Shown here: positions 49,572 to 59,890 of the stretch, piece after piece
Layout: each line of letters starts with the position of its first letter
Position numbering within the stretch: the first letter of the stretch is position 1
NCBI GenBank assembly: GCA_951394045.1
Contig: OX595999.1
Location: 806,001-870,000 of the forward strand
Reading direction: 5' to 3'
Length of the DNA: 64,000 nt
Source: Nitzschia sp. DOCU1
Lineage: Eukaryota; Bacillariophyta; Bacillariophyceae; Bacillariales; Bacillariaceae
The notes under the pieces: model-generated
Databases searched by the model: none
What the model saw: the letters and a program-made list of their open reading frames with translations, nothing else
What the model was told of the DNA's origin: nothing
Translations under genes and position numbers: made by a program

Positions 49572-50756
49572 ATGTCCGCTGTCCAGCAGCCCCCCTTGCC
49601 TGCTGTCCAGCAGCCCGCCTTGCCCGCCTTGTCCAAAGATGAGAAGAAGTTGATTGATAAGAAACGTCCGTTTCATATTCTATATTCATTCTTCGAAGTC
49701 AGCGAACAGCCGCAGCAGAAGAAGGAAGATCTCTACAACTCCATCCTCGCTGCATTCCTTTCTCGTGTGGAACATGACGCTGACTTGTCTTCTCTGGCCA
49801 AACAGCATATTGTACTTGGCAACAAAGACGTTTCTTTGACCGGTGAGAGACTCTGGGATAAAGCCAAGGAGATCAAGCGTGCATTTGTCAACGATTACTT
49901 GCCTCACTACCCAAAGGTAACTCCAAGTGGCACTACCTCAGAAGATGAACTCCTCGACATGTGCCTGAAGAACTTCCAATTTGCCAAGGCGAAGCTCAAG
50001 GAAGCTAAGGAGGGACGTGACCCCGAAGCACTTGATTTTGCCAACTTTAATCATGGTAAAACTCCTGTGGACTTTTGGGCTTTTCGTATGCTACATTCGC
50101 ACCACAAGATTTCACCCACCACGTCTGCCACTGTCGATCCGGAAGATCCAGAGAAGGATCTTCCAAAGAATCGCAAGCGAACTGTCAATCGTGTGCAGCA
50201 AAAAGCAATAGACCGGAAGAAAAAGAGGCAGGAGAACCTGAATGCTGCCAAAGCCCTGGAAATGGCCCCACGCTTTGAATTCGAAGAGAAAATGAAGTTA
50301 GCCCGCATGCAAATCGACATCAACTCGCAAAACATGCAAATGCAAAGGGAAATAACGTATTTGAAGGCCCAGGCGCTCAAACTGAAGTATATGAAAACAC
50401 TTGCGAAACTTGGTGCCCCAGGTATTGAGGCACGCCTCAACAATGAGGTCACTGCGCTGGAAACTGCTGCCTTCACAGCTCCAGTCGCTCCAGTCGTCAA
50501 GAAAAAGAAAGTTGAAACTGTAACTGTACCTGAAGTAGCTGTTGTCGACAAGTCGTCGACTGACGACTCTGGTGAATCCTCCTCTGAGGAAGAGGAAAGT
50601 CCAAACAAGGCGCTTTCAAACAAATACGACCACCATCATCGTGGAAACAGCACAGCATCGTCCTCAGATAATGAGGAGCAGGATGATTCGGCGGACGAAG
50701 CCGATGAAGCCAAAGGCAATGGCACTAGAGCTGTCCCTCTTACCATCAGGGATTGA
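49572..50756 (+). CDS. Harbinger ORF1 accessory protein (394 aa)
   Basis: The second protein of the transposon. In this superfamily a Myb/SANT-like protein accompanies the transposase, helping its nuclear import and binding to the element ends; position and size fit that role, although I cannot place a clear Myb fold. I use the ATG at 49572 (MSAVQQPPLP); the frame opens earlier but the upstream part lacks a plausible start. The N-terminal half is helical and probably folded (DEKKLIDKKRPFHILYSFFE, LLDMCLKNFQFAKAKLKEAK, TPVDFWAFRMLHSHHK). A basic stretch (KNRKRTVNRVQQKAIDRKKK) is a likely nuclear signal and DNA-contact region. A long helix (EFEEKMKLARMQIDINSQNM) suggests dimerisation. The tail is acidic and serine-rich. 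Confidence 0.78.
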   Translation: MSAVQQPPLPAVQQPALPALSKDEKKLIDKKRPFHILYSFFEVSEQPQQKKEDLYNSILAAFLSRVEHDADLSSLAKQHIVLGNKDVSLTGERLWDKAKEIKRAFVNDYLPHYPKVTPSGTTSEDELLDMCLKNFQFAKAKLKEAKEGRDPEALDFANFNHGKTPVDFWAFRMLHSHHKISPTTSATVDPEDPEKDLPKNRKRTVNRVQQKAIDRKKKRQENLNAAKALEMAPRFEFEEKMKLARMQIDINSQNMQMQREITYLKAQALKLKYMKTLAKLGAPGIEARLNNEVTALETAAFTAPVAPVVKKKKVETVTVPEVAVVDKSSTDDSGESSSEEEESPNKALSNKYDHHHRGNSTASSSDNEEQDDSADEADEAKGNGTRAVPLTIRD

Positions 50757-51016
50757 TCAAGTGGTGGAACCTCAAGGTGATCTCAAGGTGACGGCTCTTG
50801 CTCCATCCCTATGTTGGATACGACTCCTGCAGTTCGCCTCGTCACAGTCACAGTTTTATTTCGACTGTTTCATCTGACCTAATTTGCCTTGTCACAGTTT
50901 TATTTCGACTGTTTGCAATGCTTTAGCTTGATATGGCGGCAATACACTCTATCCAATTTACTATAGCTCACTGATTTATTGACTACACATAGTCCCTTTG
51001 CTTTTATTTGGAGCGA

Positions 51017-52719
51017 TCAAGCTTGCCTGCCCTGCCGCGACATCGCCGTGTAGTGAACGATAAGATTATTTCGAATCGCTTCAAAACGCTCTCGTTCTTC
51101 TACATATTCTGCGGCTTCCATGGGAATTGGATCTGTCAGTCTCTCCCCTACCCTAGCTTCACTAGCGCGGACTCTGGAGTGGAAATCCATCCTTTCGCCA
51201 CGGGAAAATGCTGTAATTTCCCTCGTGCCATTGAGACGAGGCCGGCCGCGTCCCAGATCTTCCACCTCTGCAATATCTTCTGAGGAATCGTATCCATCAA
51301 ACTCGATGAGCATGTTATGGAGTGCACAGCAAGTTTTGAAAACATGGCCAATAGTCTCTTGGTCACGGAAACGGCTGGGATGTTTCAATATCATGAATCT
51401 TTTTTTAAGGATACCAAACGTGCACTCAACATCCTTACGAATCGATTCGGCATGTTTGCTCCACTTGAATGGTAGGGTGCCTTCTCGTTGGTCTTTAAAT
51501 GGGCAAATAAAGACGGGCCATGATTGGTAACCGCCGTCACAAATAAAGTAAAGGCCTGTTTCTGTATGTTCTTCTCCATCGCTCCCGATGAATGCCCAAT
51601 TGTGCTTGGTGTAGCGGTGGGCCGTCCGCATCCTCTTGACAGTCTCGTCATGACGAGAAATTAGCTTGTCGTTCCATGTGCCGTAGAACTCTCTAGTAGA
51701 GGCCAAGATTCTCCGCGTTGGCGTTGATACCACTTGAAATGCCAGCGTTGGATAGCCTTCCTTCCCTGTGCAGTCGGTTCGGTGCCCAGCTGGGCAACAG
51801 TCCCACGGTACATGAACGCAATCAATACTGCCCAAACACCCAGGAAATCCAACCTTTTCGTACTGGCAGAGCACATGATTGATTTCTTCAGCCGTTTCAG
51901 GGAACTTGACGGCCTCCTTGTACTTGGTCTTGGCAAACCATTGCACGAATTCTTTAAAGAATTTGTTGTTCTTGTCTAGAGAAATATCGTTAAGCTCTTC
52001 GATGCCGTCAAAGGGTGTGTAATGTCCCAAGACCCGCAACGCTCCAAGTATCAGCAACGACAGCTCACTCTTCTTACGACCCCATAGATCCTGTGGGCAA
52101 CGCGTGTCTACTTCATTGTACTCTCTGAGGATGTCGTCAAACATCTCGTAGGGTACTCTGAATCGGTTTCTAAATTGTTTTCCTTCGTAGGATGTCACGT
52201 CCCATACGCACTTGCCCTCCGCTCTGTTTATTTCTGCCAGTTCAATATACCTGTGGAAACGACTAGACATGGGATCCCGCCTATGAATTGAAAGTGAGGC
52301 AAGTGTGGATTTACTAGTAGACCTTTGGCTCTCATATGAACTTACTTTCGTTCCTCGCCTCGTGGTGCCCTCTTCAATTCGTGCAAACGGTTCTGGCGGA
52401 TCATTGCAAGTACTCGGTCCTCTTCTTCAAATAGAAACTTCCATATTTCTGCAAGAGCATCGACATCAGTCGGATTGTCGCCAGTCGGATTGAAAATGAA
52501 ATCATCACCCATGACCGAGCTGAGAACAGCAGAGGAAAGTCCATGGTCGGTGGTGATGGGCACAGAGTCGCTGCTGTGGGTAGAGTCTGAAGAGAAAGAA
52601 GCTTCACTTGAACTCGAATTGCTACTCATGGAAACACTAGAGTCACTTCTCGAATTGCTACTCGTGGAAGTACTATTCGTCGACATGTTGTCTTCTTCCA
52701 TTTCAATGTCAGCGTCCAT
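51017..52719 (-). CDS. Harbinger DDE transposase (545 aa, two exons)
   Basis: Cuts and re-inserts the element. Exon 1 is 52346-52719 and exon 2 51017-52280, with a 65-nt intron (52281-52345, GTAAGT to ATAG); the join reads RGEERK-RDPMSSRFHRY and the frame is kept. Exon 1 encodes a Ser/Asp-rich acidic tail. The DDE_Tnp_4-like catalytic core is in exon 2: D278 in GSIDCVHVPW, D373 in FICDGGYQSW and E410 in DVECTFGILKKRF, approximate numbering. The helical N-terminal part (FRVPYEMFDDILREYNEVD, LLILGALRVLG) fits the DNA-binding module of this family. The core ends with TCCALHNMLIEFDG, common in Harbinger transposases. No stops or frameshifts. A single-exon reading would miss the first 124 residues. 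Confidence 0.92.
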
Positions 52720-53218
52720 AGTGTCCGGGTGTTCTGTATGCTATTGTCTGAGTTTGATTACGCTTTTCTCCTGACGATAGGTGGCAGATTGTGGCATGGT
52801 TTGATCAAAGGAGGCATCGTGAATCACCAAGCAATCTCCGATGGTGGAGTCTATCTCTCCCTGGTCGTCGTAAAGAGTGCTGAGGTAACGAACAACTCCG
52901 CGAGTGTCGGAGACGAAGCTGGTAGTTCATTGTGGTTGTTGTTATCGTTATCGTTTGTAAGTAGTAGTGGTAGAGTTGTGACGAGGCCCTTGCTGATGGC
53001 GTCACAAAAATAGAGCAATCTCATTGGTCTACCAAACTTCCAGAGGTCAACTTCCACAGGCGTCCTCACAAAATTATTGGACCCATATTTGCGGAGGGGA
53101 AGTCAAAATTTCCCGTCGAAGAAGGTGATATTTCCATTTTGGGCAGTTTTCATGGTCCTATAGAAACCAAATTTTGAGGGTTCACACAAAAACCTCGGGA
53201 AGTTCCAATTTCCCATGA

Positions 53219-53234
53219 CCCTATAGAAATGGCC
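53219..53234 (-). repeat. Right terminal inverted repeat of the Harbinger element
   Basis: CCCTATAGAAATGGCC, the exact reverse complement of the left end, followed by TAA. Confidence 0.95.
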
Positions 53235-53530
53235 TAACATAAAAGTGCGTTGCGGAGGAATTTTTGTTGGTTTGGTCGACATAGTCGATTTTACTCGTCA
53301 ACCACCGCGCGCGCTGGTCCTTTTATTGTTAATTACTATTAGCTTCGATACGTTCAAGCATCCCTTATAGTGTGGCACAAGGTCAACATTTCTTGCCTTT
53401 CAGGTTCTGACTACGATTTGTGCAAAGAATGAAACAACTTCATACTTTACTTTCATTTTTCCACTGTTTCTGCTGATGGCCGTCACAGAATAATCAACAT
53501 TATCTATTGTCGCCGATTCTTACACTCTTT

Positions 53531-54270
53531 TTATCGCTTCAAATTGTTCAGTCGCGCTTCCAAATCGCTAAGTGCCGGATCATCAGCTTCTGCAACAGCC
53601 ACTTTTGCAGGGTCGGCTGCTTCCTTCATTCCTGGCGAGACCATGGCTGCGGCCTCCGGCAATTCCTCCCCAAATGTAACACCGATTTCATCCAAGACCT
53701 GATTGACTATTTGCTCCTCTTCCTCTTCCGTGTTTTCGTCTGCCATTGCTTCATCCAAAGTGTCACCCATGATTTCTTGCATAATCTCGGTCTTGGCATT
53801 CTCCTTTTCGAACTCGGCCATCATCTTGGTGATAGCCGGGACGTTGACGGCCTTGTTCATTTTGTACATAGCCTGCGCAGTGGATTTCATGGCATCCGCC
53901 ATTGCATGATGCGATTTGACCGTTTGTAGCTTCAGAGCGCATCCTTGTAAATGACTCCGCATCTCAATGAATTTTGTGATATACTGCCGCGTTCGGACCA
54001 AATCCTTGGTTCAAAGCAAGACTCAACCGTTAGAGCGCGGTTTTCGCCAACATTCTGCGATTTCTGTTCGAAACCTACCTTCGCCATGATCTTCACAGAC
54101 GCCATTTGCTGCTCCTTGGCGGCCTTTTTGATTTCCATTGTCAGACGTTTCTCCTCCCTCTCAAGTGCCAGCTTTTCTCGGTCGAGCTCGCGAACTGCTC
54201 GATTGATCGTGCGCTTGTTTTCTCGAAGCACTTCTTTCAGTGGCTTGTCGCGCCCGAATACATTTCCCAT
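53531..54270 (-). CDS. VPS2: ESCRT-III subunit VPS2/CHMP2 (221 aa, two exons)
   Basis: Core ESCRT-III protein that polymerises on endosomal and other membranes for vesicle budding, cytokinesis and membrane repair. Exon 1 is 54079-54270 and exon 2 53531-54004, with a 74-nt intron (54005-54078). The join gives VKIMAK-DLVRTRQYI, the conserved start of helix 2. The basic helix 1 (LKEVLRENKRTINRAVRELD) and the helical core (GCALKLQTVKSHHAMADAMK, QAMYKMNKAVNVPAITKMM) match CHMP2. The acidic autoinhibitory part (DENTEEEEEQIVNQVLDEIG) precedes the C-terminal MIM1 motif LSDLEARLNNLKR, which recruits the Vps4 ATPase. Length is as in yeast Vps2 and human CHMP2A. Confidence 0.95.
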
Positions 54271-54645
54271 GGTGCTGTTTGGATGCTTTCAACGACGTAA
54301 GATGTTTCTTATCTTGCGGATAATTCTAACTTACACTCTGCTACCGAACACCGCAACGGTCGACGAGGCCGAGGAAAGTTGGACAGTCGTGACGAAAAGG
54401 ATGCATGATCGCGACTGCAAATGAAAGCCGCAAAGCGTGGGATTTGACGGGGTCCCCCTCTTTTCAAAATTATGCCACTATTATTATTCCCCTCCCCCTC
54501 ATAAAAGACCACTATTTTGCAGCACTGTCACATCACGATAATATGGAGCGATGGAAATGGATGCGGTGTCGTCTGGACCACCTTTTAACTCATAATAGAG
54601 AGAGCTTATTGCTATTTCAGTGTATATTTGCTTGGAAATTTGAAC
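54271..54645. other. Divergent intergenic region
   Basis: Promoter space of VPS2 (minus) and the EF-hand-like gene (plus). AT-rich toward the right. No gene seen. Confidence 0.4.
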
Positions 54646-55155
54646 ATGGATGCCTTGGACTTTTTTGATATACGTGATGCGTACGACGCAATGGACGACG
54701 AGAAACTGGGAATATCCATGGAAGATTCCTACACGATATACCTGGGGCTGGGCTATCCAAAAACCACTTTGGAAACTCTTCGTAGTCAGGTCATGGCTGT
54801 TCAGGGTGATGCTTCAAGGATTACAGTCGAAACCTTGTTGTCAGTCCTTTCAAGAGTAAGTAAAGTGGACTGCAGCATGAAACAAAAAAAGTGTTTTCAA
54901 CGTCACTTGAATACTAATGCTTCCAAAAAACAGTATTCACGGGGCAGAAACCAGGAACTTTCCGCGTGCTTTTCGCTCGTTGATATCGAGCGAAAGGGGT
55001 TCATCAGCGCCAATGATATCAAGCGTCTCGCTGAGCAATCTGGGGAAAGCCTCACGAAAACGGATGCAGAAACTATCCTCGCGTATTCGACAAAGACGAC
55101 AGGGAAGATGTCAGAGCAGTGTTTCCAGGACTTATTCTCGCCACCCTCTCCATAG
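54646..55155 (+). CDS. EF-hand-like small protein, optional 78-nt intron (169 or 143 aa)
   Basis: I use the ATG at 54646 (MDALDFFDIRDAYD); the longer frame starts at TTG. The first part (DIRDAYDAMDDEKLGISMED) and the second (ELSACFSLVDIERKGFISAN, then DIKRLAEQSGESLTKTDAE) look like paired EF-hand halves of the calmodulin/centrin type. The loops are degenerate: the second has D-I-E-R-K-G-F-I-S-A-N-D, lacking some usual acidic ligands, so calcium binding may be weak. The segment 54856-54933 has perfect intron ends (GTAAGT to AACAG) and is rich in A and K codons, which fits poorly with the rest; its length of 78 keeps the frame whether or not it is removed. I favour removal, giving 143 residues. 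A role in centrosome or flagellar-type structures would be speculation. Confidence 0.65.
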   Translation: MDALDFFDIRDAYDAMDDEKLGISMEDSYTIYLGLGYPKTTLETLRSQVMAVQGDASRITVETLLSVLSRVSKVDCSMKQKKCFQRHLNTNASKKQYSRGRNQELSACFSLVDIERKGFISANDIKRLAEQSGESLTKTDAETILAYSTKTTGKMSEQCFQDLFSPPSP

Positions 55156-55341
55156 TATGTTCCGCTGAGAGTACGGCAAAGTTTGAAGAAACTCCATGCA
55201 GATCACATCCAAGCTTTATGGTATATACATACAAATAAATCGCTATTCTTGTTTCTTGTGCTATGATCTTAACTCGCCCCGTTGCTGCGTTTTTTCAAAC
55301 AAACAAGGCCATAGCCATTTGTCAATTCCGATTCTCTGACT

Positions 55342-56941
55342 TTAACCGCTCGAAACGATATCATCAAGTGTGGTTGAAGAATGTTGAAATTGATGTTCCG
55401 GGTGCAATGATGTGGGCGCCGCTGCAACTGCTGCATCTACAGCTCCTTCGATAGCTTTAACAGTGCCATCTACCACCAAGGCCGCCTCTGGGTCTTCGGT
55501 GTCCGAAAGCATGTCATCGTCATCAACATCATCCGCCCCCGGAAGTATCTTGCCGAATTCAGGATCATCCGGTTCTGGACTAGCAACCTTGACAATAACC
55601 CCAATGAAATTCACAATGTTGTTCTGGGCATCTCGGAGAGCCGCAATAAACAGCTTGTTCCAAAACGGAGTACCGTCCGCCGTGTAGTTTACCATTGTGA
55701 CAGAAATATCGTCGCCATTGGCAAGCCCTTTTCGGATTTCATCCACCTTGGCTTGGCTAGTATCGGTTCCTTGAAGAAAGCGGCAGTTTCGACCCAAGAC
55801 ATCCTCTCGTGAGTAACCTGTCAGACTTAGAAAATCGTCAGAGGCAAAAACGATTGGGTTGTCTTGAAGGCTAGGGTCGGTAATGACAAAGGAATGCTGC
55901 GACTGCTGAATGCTTCGAACCAAGTTGAAATCTTGCTGGTCGTACTCGCTTGCATTTTCACCACACGCCTCGACCACGGCTTGTGGCATCCTCTCCATTG
56001 CGTCACATTCATCCAGGAGTTTCTTCCCATCATCATCGAGCTCTGTCCGCACAATATCCTTTAGGGCCGAGTTTTCTCGTTGCAAATCAACAACCTCTTT
56101 TTGCAAGGATTCAAAAAAGAACTTCTTACGGAGACGCGTTCGGCGCGCTAGGATTCGGTTTCGCTCCCTCCGACGGTCAATCTGCGCTTGCGTCTTCTTC
56201 CGACCCCTTCCTTGCAGGGCAGCCGCTACAGCCATGGGGTCAGCCAAGACTTGCGGCCCCGCTGCAACAGTCTGATTGTCCACACGTCGGCGCTTCGTAA
56301 CAGCAGTGGTTGGTGGGTTTGAGACATTTGTGCTTAAGCCCACGTGGGACACAACGTTGGGGGGTGCTGGCGCGATATGCGTTGCCTGTTGCGAGTATGA
56401 TCCTGCCGAAGAGGGGACTGCAATACCATGAAGAGCAACCATGGATGCTGCTCCTTGCGAAGAAGGAGCTGGAGCCAGCGGTGCGGGGGGCGGTCTAGCG
56501 GTTGAGGTAATATGGGGCTGGCGGTGCGGTTGCTTCTGCTGAATGCCGGCAGCGTGCTGGGAAATAATCTGCTGGGCCCGGGCGACACCGTTCTCGGGTG
56601 AAATGCCGCCATCCACACTCTGCTCAGGAGAAACGACGCTTGATCCATTAGCAGCTTCGCCACTTCAAAATTATCCGGCGTGAGAATCTGATGGAAAGAG
56701 CAAAAACACGCTCCAATTATACTCACTTGAAGTCAAAGTTCAGTCCAGACGAGCTCGCAGCGCTGTCCTCCAGCAGGTACTCGGCAAGCAAGTCAAAGTC
56801 CATGGGATCACCATTATTATCCATCTGCCACTCGCTATTGGTTCCGGCATTAGACCCTTCCCCGGATGATGAGGTTTGGTTGGCGGCAGATCCGAAAACG
56901 GGAAGTGTGACGGTTTGGGGCATGGTCGAAGTAGTAAACAT
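55342..56941 (-). CDS. AUREO1: Aureochrome: bZIP-LOV blue-light transcription factor (511 aa, two exons)
   Basis: A blue-light-sensing transcription factor found in photosynthetic stramenopiles. Exon 1 is 56727-56941 and exon 2 55342-56662, with a 64-nt intron (56663-56726, GTGAGT to TGAAG). The join reads LNFDF-NGEAANGSSVV. An acidic and Gln-rich N-terminus leads to a basic region and leucine zipper at about residues 233-280 (RRRERNRILARRTRLRKKFF, with leucine heptads in ESLQKEVVDLQREN). The LOV domain covers about 320-432, with the flavin-adduct Cys (about residue 365) in GRNCRFLQGT; this Cys and the neighbouring residues are intact, so photochemistry is expected. The effector-before-sensor order is the aureochrome hallmark. 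I call it AUREO1-type because the photoactive motif is kept; the exact paralog is not decided. Confidence 0.95.
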
Positions 56942-58713
56942 GAACGGCTTAGAAGTGGCACCAAAACGTCAGGCTGTGTGATCGACAGGAAAACAGGAGG
57001 GTAAGATTGACAGTCTTAGAGCTCACGGCGTCGACGCCACGGGTAGCCTGTTCTTGTACGATCAAACGGCAGGAACCTATGTCCTTTACCCAGTCGCGCG
57101 AAGAAACGAATAAGCGAGCAACGCATCTAGCCCAAGCGCGCTGGAATCGGAGAGCTTCCGGCAAATTGCAGATGAAAACGCACGCTACATTTGGCCCCAA
57201 AAGCAAACACCGGACTGTACCAAGAAGGTGAAAAGGTCTGAATGACGGCTGCAACGCCTTCCAACGGACGCAGAAGATCGTCGGGAAAACAAGTCCCTTT
57301 CTACAGCGCGTCAGCATCAAATCAGAGTACAGCCGCTCGTCAAGAAAACTTACTTTCAGAAGATCTACCGAAGTTACTAGTGTTGAAGGAAATGGTGGCC
57401 GATTTCCACTCCTTGTTTCCTTCAATATGGATCGTTTTTGCGCTGCTCCCCAAGGGGGGCAAGCGGATTGTAGCGTGCCAAATGAAGATACGTTTGATGG
57501 GCCTTTTGTACGGGATTTGACGTAGAGGCCGACGAGGCGACCGACTTTCCATCCAGTTTTTCGGTTTAAGTATGTAGAACACGTACGGCAGTGTACGAAT
57601 TCAAGTTGGTAGATGCGTTCGACCGTAGTGTACTGTAGCGCGGTCATCTAAAGAACGATTTGAAGAAGTACAACAGAGTGTCACCATTGACCAATGAAAA
57701 TGAATCTTGACCTTACGCCAGCTGGGTACTTATTCCTCCGCCGACAACACTTTCGATCCTCGTCAATCCGCGTCATCCGTTCTTGTTTAATGTTTTCTGA
57801 TATTGACTTGGACTGTACTTTGCTCTTCTGTCGCACATAATCACATCGCGAAACGCCGGCATATATGATATGATGTATTGCCGTATCATGACAGTACCAT
57901 CGTACTCGATGCAGTACTGAACCTGGTACTATAATATACAGATAATGTAGCTCAAATGATACGTTACAATCTCCCATACAAGAACCAAATATTACTATTC
58001 CTATTATTAAAACAGCGAAAAGTGCGTATAACAACGAAGAGTGCACGCTATCCAGTTAGAAGCTACCTTGACGATCGAGAGGAACGACCTCGCCAAATCG
58101 CCGGAACGGTAACGACTATCCAGGGGATAGCCAGCCCAGTCTTACGACTGACTCATTTGACCCTTCCAACAACATTGAGAAGGGATCACTATGGTTATCT
58201 TCCAGAGTCTACCCGCCGTAAGATGATGGTTGCCGAAAACAAATCTACATATGATACTGTACCTTTTGCTACAAACATCATTGACTACTGGTGTGGTAGT
58301 GGTGTAGTACCGCTAAAGCAAACCCACAACAAGCGAGCGAAGGATATGCACATCAAAAGGTCGTGGTGGTCATGGTCGTGGGCGGCAAGGAGCCGGCGAC
58401 TCCGGCTCGTAAATCGTGGCGTCGCCATCTTTGTCACTCTCTGGACCATCAAATCTTCTCCCAGCGTAGTAATATCAACAGCTGTATTCACGCCTCGTAA
58501 CTAAGTAGAACATGTACACCTGTGGTGGGAAATCTTTAGTAGGAACCAGGAGGACGAAAATGATCGACAGCATTTGTTGACTATTGTATCATTGGAGGAA
58601 GTTTCAAGGGGCCGGTGAGGCACGTCGTCCCATACTGAATTGTGTGAAACTGCAGCTAATACTTGTTTTATCTTCAGTTGTCCAGGCGATACCGAATGCA
58701 ATGCTGCTACCTC
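56942..58713. other. Long upstream region of the aureochrome gene with uncertain frames
   Basis: About 1.8 kb without a gene I trust. On the aureochrome strand a 232-codon frame with an ATG (56949-57647) ends seven bases before the aureochrome ATG; it has no family features and may lie in the 5' leader. On the other strand a 92-codon frame (57242-57520, MTAATPSNGRRRSSGKQ) overlaps it. A 182-codon plus-strand frame (57956-58504) contains a dispersed repeat and otherwise no recognisable domain. Confidence 0.45.
58006..58090 (+). repeat. Dispersed repeat fragment, copy B
   Basis: Similar to 34110-34176 (see there). It contains an extra 18-base stretch (TATAACAACGAAGAGTGC-like) not present in copy A, itself partly resembling the adjacent GAAAAGTGCG, so a small internal duplication is possible. 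Confidence 0.7.
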
Positions 58714-59493
58714 CTACCTAATCTTGAAGTACGCAGCCGTGTGGGGGGCGCTTTCCGCCAGCATGTTCGGCCCGTGTTGCCTGACAACCCCATCACCGTG
58801 ATATTTGAGGGGACGGAAATAGTGCGAGCATCCAGCCGCTGACCTCTTCCAGTGATCACACTGAACGCCATCCTTCTTAACCTGATTTGCAACTGCTTGG
58901 GGCAAAAAATTGTCCTGATACTGCGCATCGTCATCACGAAGCTTTCGGATAACAGGTTCTTTCACCAAGTATTTCCAGCCACGCTTCTGAGCGAAGTAAA
59001 CTGCTTCTTGTGCATTGCGGAAAAATAGCGGCGTGTCGCAACCCATAGTGTCGGCTGTCGAGTTCCAGCCCATCAATGAATTTTTCCATCGCTCGCCAAC
59101 CGCTCCGTCGTCGTTGAAACTGATCTTCCAGATTTTCTCCGGGTTGAGCGGTGATTGGTTGGGACGAGCTCGCATCTGCTTGATAACGACCATGCGCTCC
59201 CGGCCGTCCGGCATACGGGTTGATCTCAAATGAGCTGGGTCCAACGCGGTAATCTCAGCTGGGTTGTCAGGTAGGATAGGATTCGGGAGATTGGTACCCG
59301 AATCGAAAACCATCGCAGCGTCTTTTTCGAACATTTCTTCCATGCGCTTCTCCAGGGCAGGGACGTCCTCTGGCGCGTCGGTTTCACCAGCCTTGATGAG
59401 TGCCTTCTTAATTGGAATCACCATGGTGCGTCGCCCGCTAGATGAAACGGCACCGCGAGCGAGCGCAAGAGCCGCAGGTCGCAAACTGAACAT
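58714..59493 (-). CDS. NDUFS4: Complex I subunit NDUFS4 (18-kDa type, 259 aa)
   Basis: Accessory subunit of mitochondrial NADH:ubiquinone oxidoreductase, at the base of the NADH-binding arm and needed for assembly and stability. The N-terminus (LRPAALALARGAVSSSGRRT) is a typical mitochondrial presequence. The family core lies at about residues 100-175: VVIKQMRARPNQSPLNPEKI, WKISFNDDG, GERWKNSLMGWNSTADTMG and EAVYFAQKRGWKYLVKEP. About 85 residues follow with many His and Cys (KKDGVQCDHWKRSAAGCSHY), longer than the animal protein. Some protist subunits have such tails; its role is unknown. Single exon; the ATG at 59493. Confidence 0.93.
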   Translation of the reverse strand: MFSLRPAALALARGAVSSSGRRTMVIPIKKALIKAGETDAPEDVPALEKRMEEMFEKDAAMVFDSGTNLPNPILPDNPAEITALDPAHLRSTRMPDGRERMVVIKQMRARPNQSPLNPEKIWKISFNDDGAVGERWKNSLMGWNSTADTMGCDTPLFFRNAQEAVYFAQKRGWKYLVKEPVIRKLRDDDAQYQDNFLPQAVANQVKKDGVQCDHWKRSAAGCSHYFRPLKYHGDGVVRQHGPNMLAESAPHTAAYFKIR

Positions 59494-59890
59494 TCTTCAA
59501 TATCCTCAAGCTTTTCTCGGGTAAGAGGCTTCTAACACCGGCATCAATGAGGCGAAGACCGGCCCTTATTACCGGTGGGTCAGTTTGGATCGCAAAGGAG
59601 CAAGCATAAAACGGTTATACCACGGCCCCCCGCTCTCGGCGCCGCTGTTGCCGGATCGGCGTCGATAGAGCGCCGCGCGCGTCACGTTCGGCGTGCGTAC
59701 GTCTTTTGTGGCGATGCTTTCTTCTATCTCAGTACTGTTTCTCCTCGCTCTATGGTTTCGGCCGACTACTTGGAACCTCAAAACCAAGTCTCGCGGGCCC
59801 ACTTTACCGCTGGAATCGCTTTTATTATTATCCCAATACGATAATCGCACTGCTGATCCCCCGTCTTGAAAAGGTATCATCATACCGAAA
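59494..59890. other. Divergent promoter of NDUFS4 and NAE1 genes
   Basis: About 400 bp. A GC-rich patch (GAGCGCCGCGCGCG) lies near 59665. No gene seen. Confidence 0.4.

Larger units (their letters stand above)
49311..53234. mobile_element. Complete PIF/Harbinger DNA transposon
   Basis: A 3.9-kb element with perfect 16-bp terminal inverted repeats (GGCCATTTCTATAGGG) and TAA duplications on both sides (49308-49310 and 53235-53237), the 3-bp TWA target typical of the superfamily. It encodes two proteins: ORF1 on the plus strand and a spliced DDE transposase on the minus strand, their 3' ends facing each other. Between them a 24-bp direct repeat occurs at 50847-50870 and 50891-50914. A second TTTCTATAGG-like motif lies inside the right end (53157-53166). 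Everything needed for mobility looks intact. It sits between the CRAL-TRIO gene and VPS2. Confidence 0.93.
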
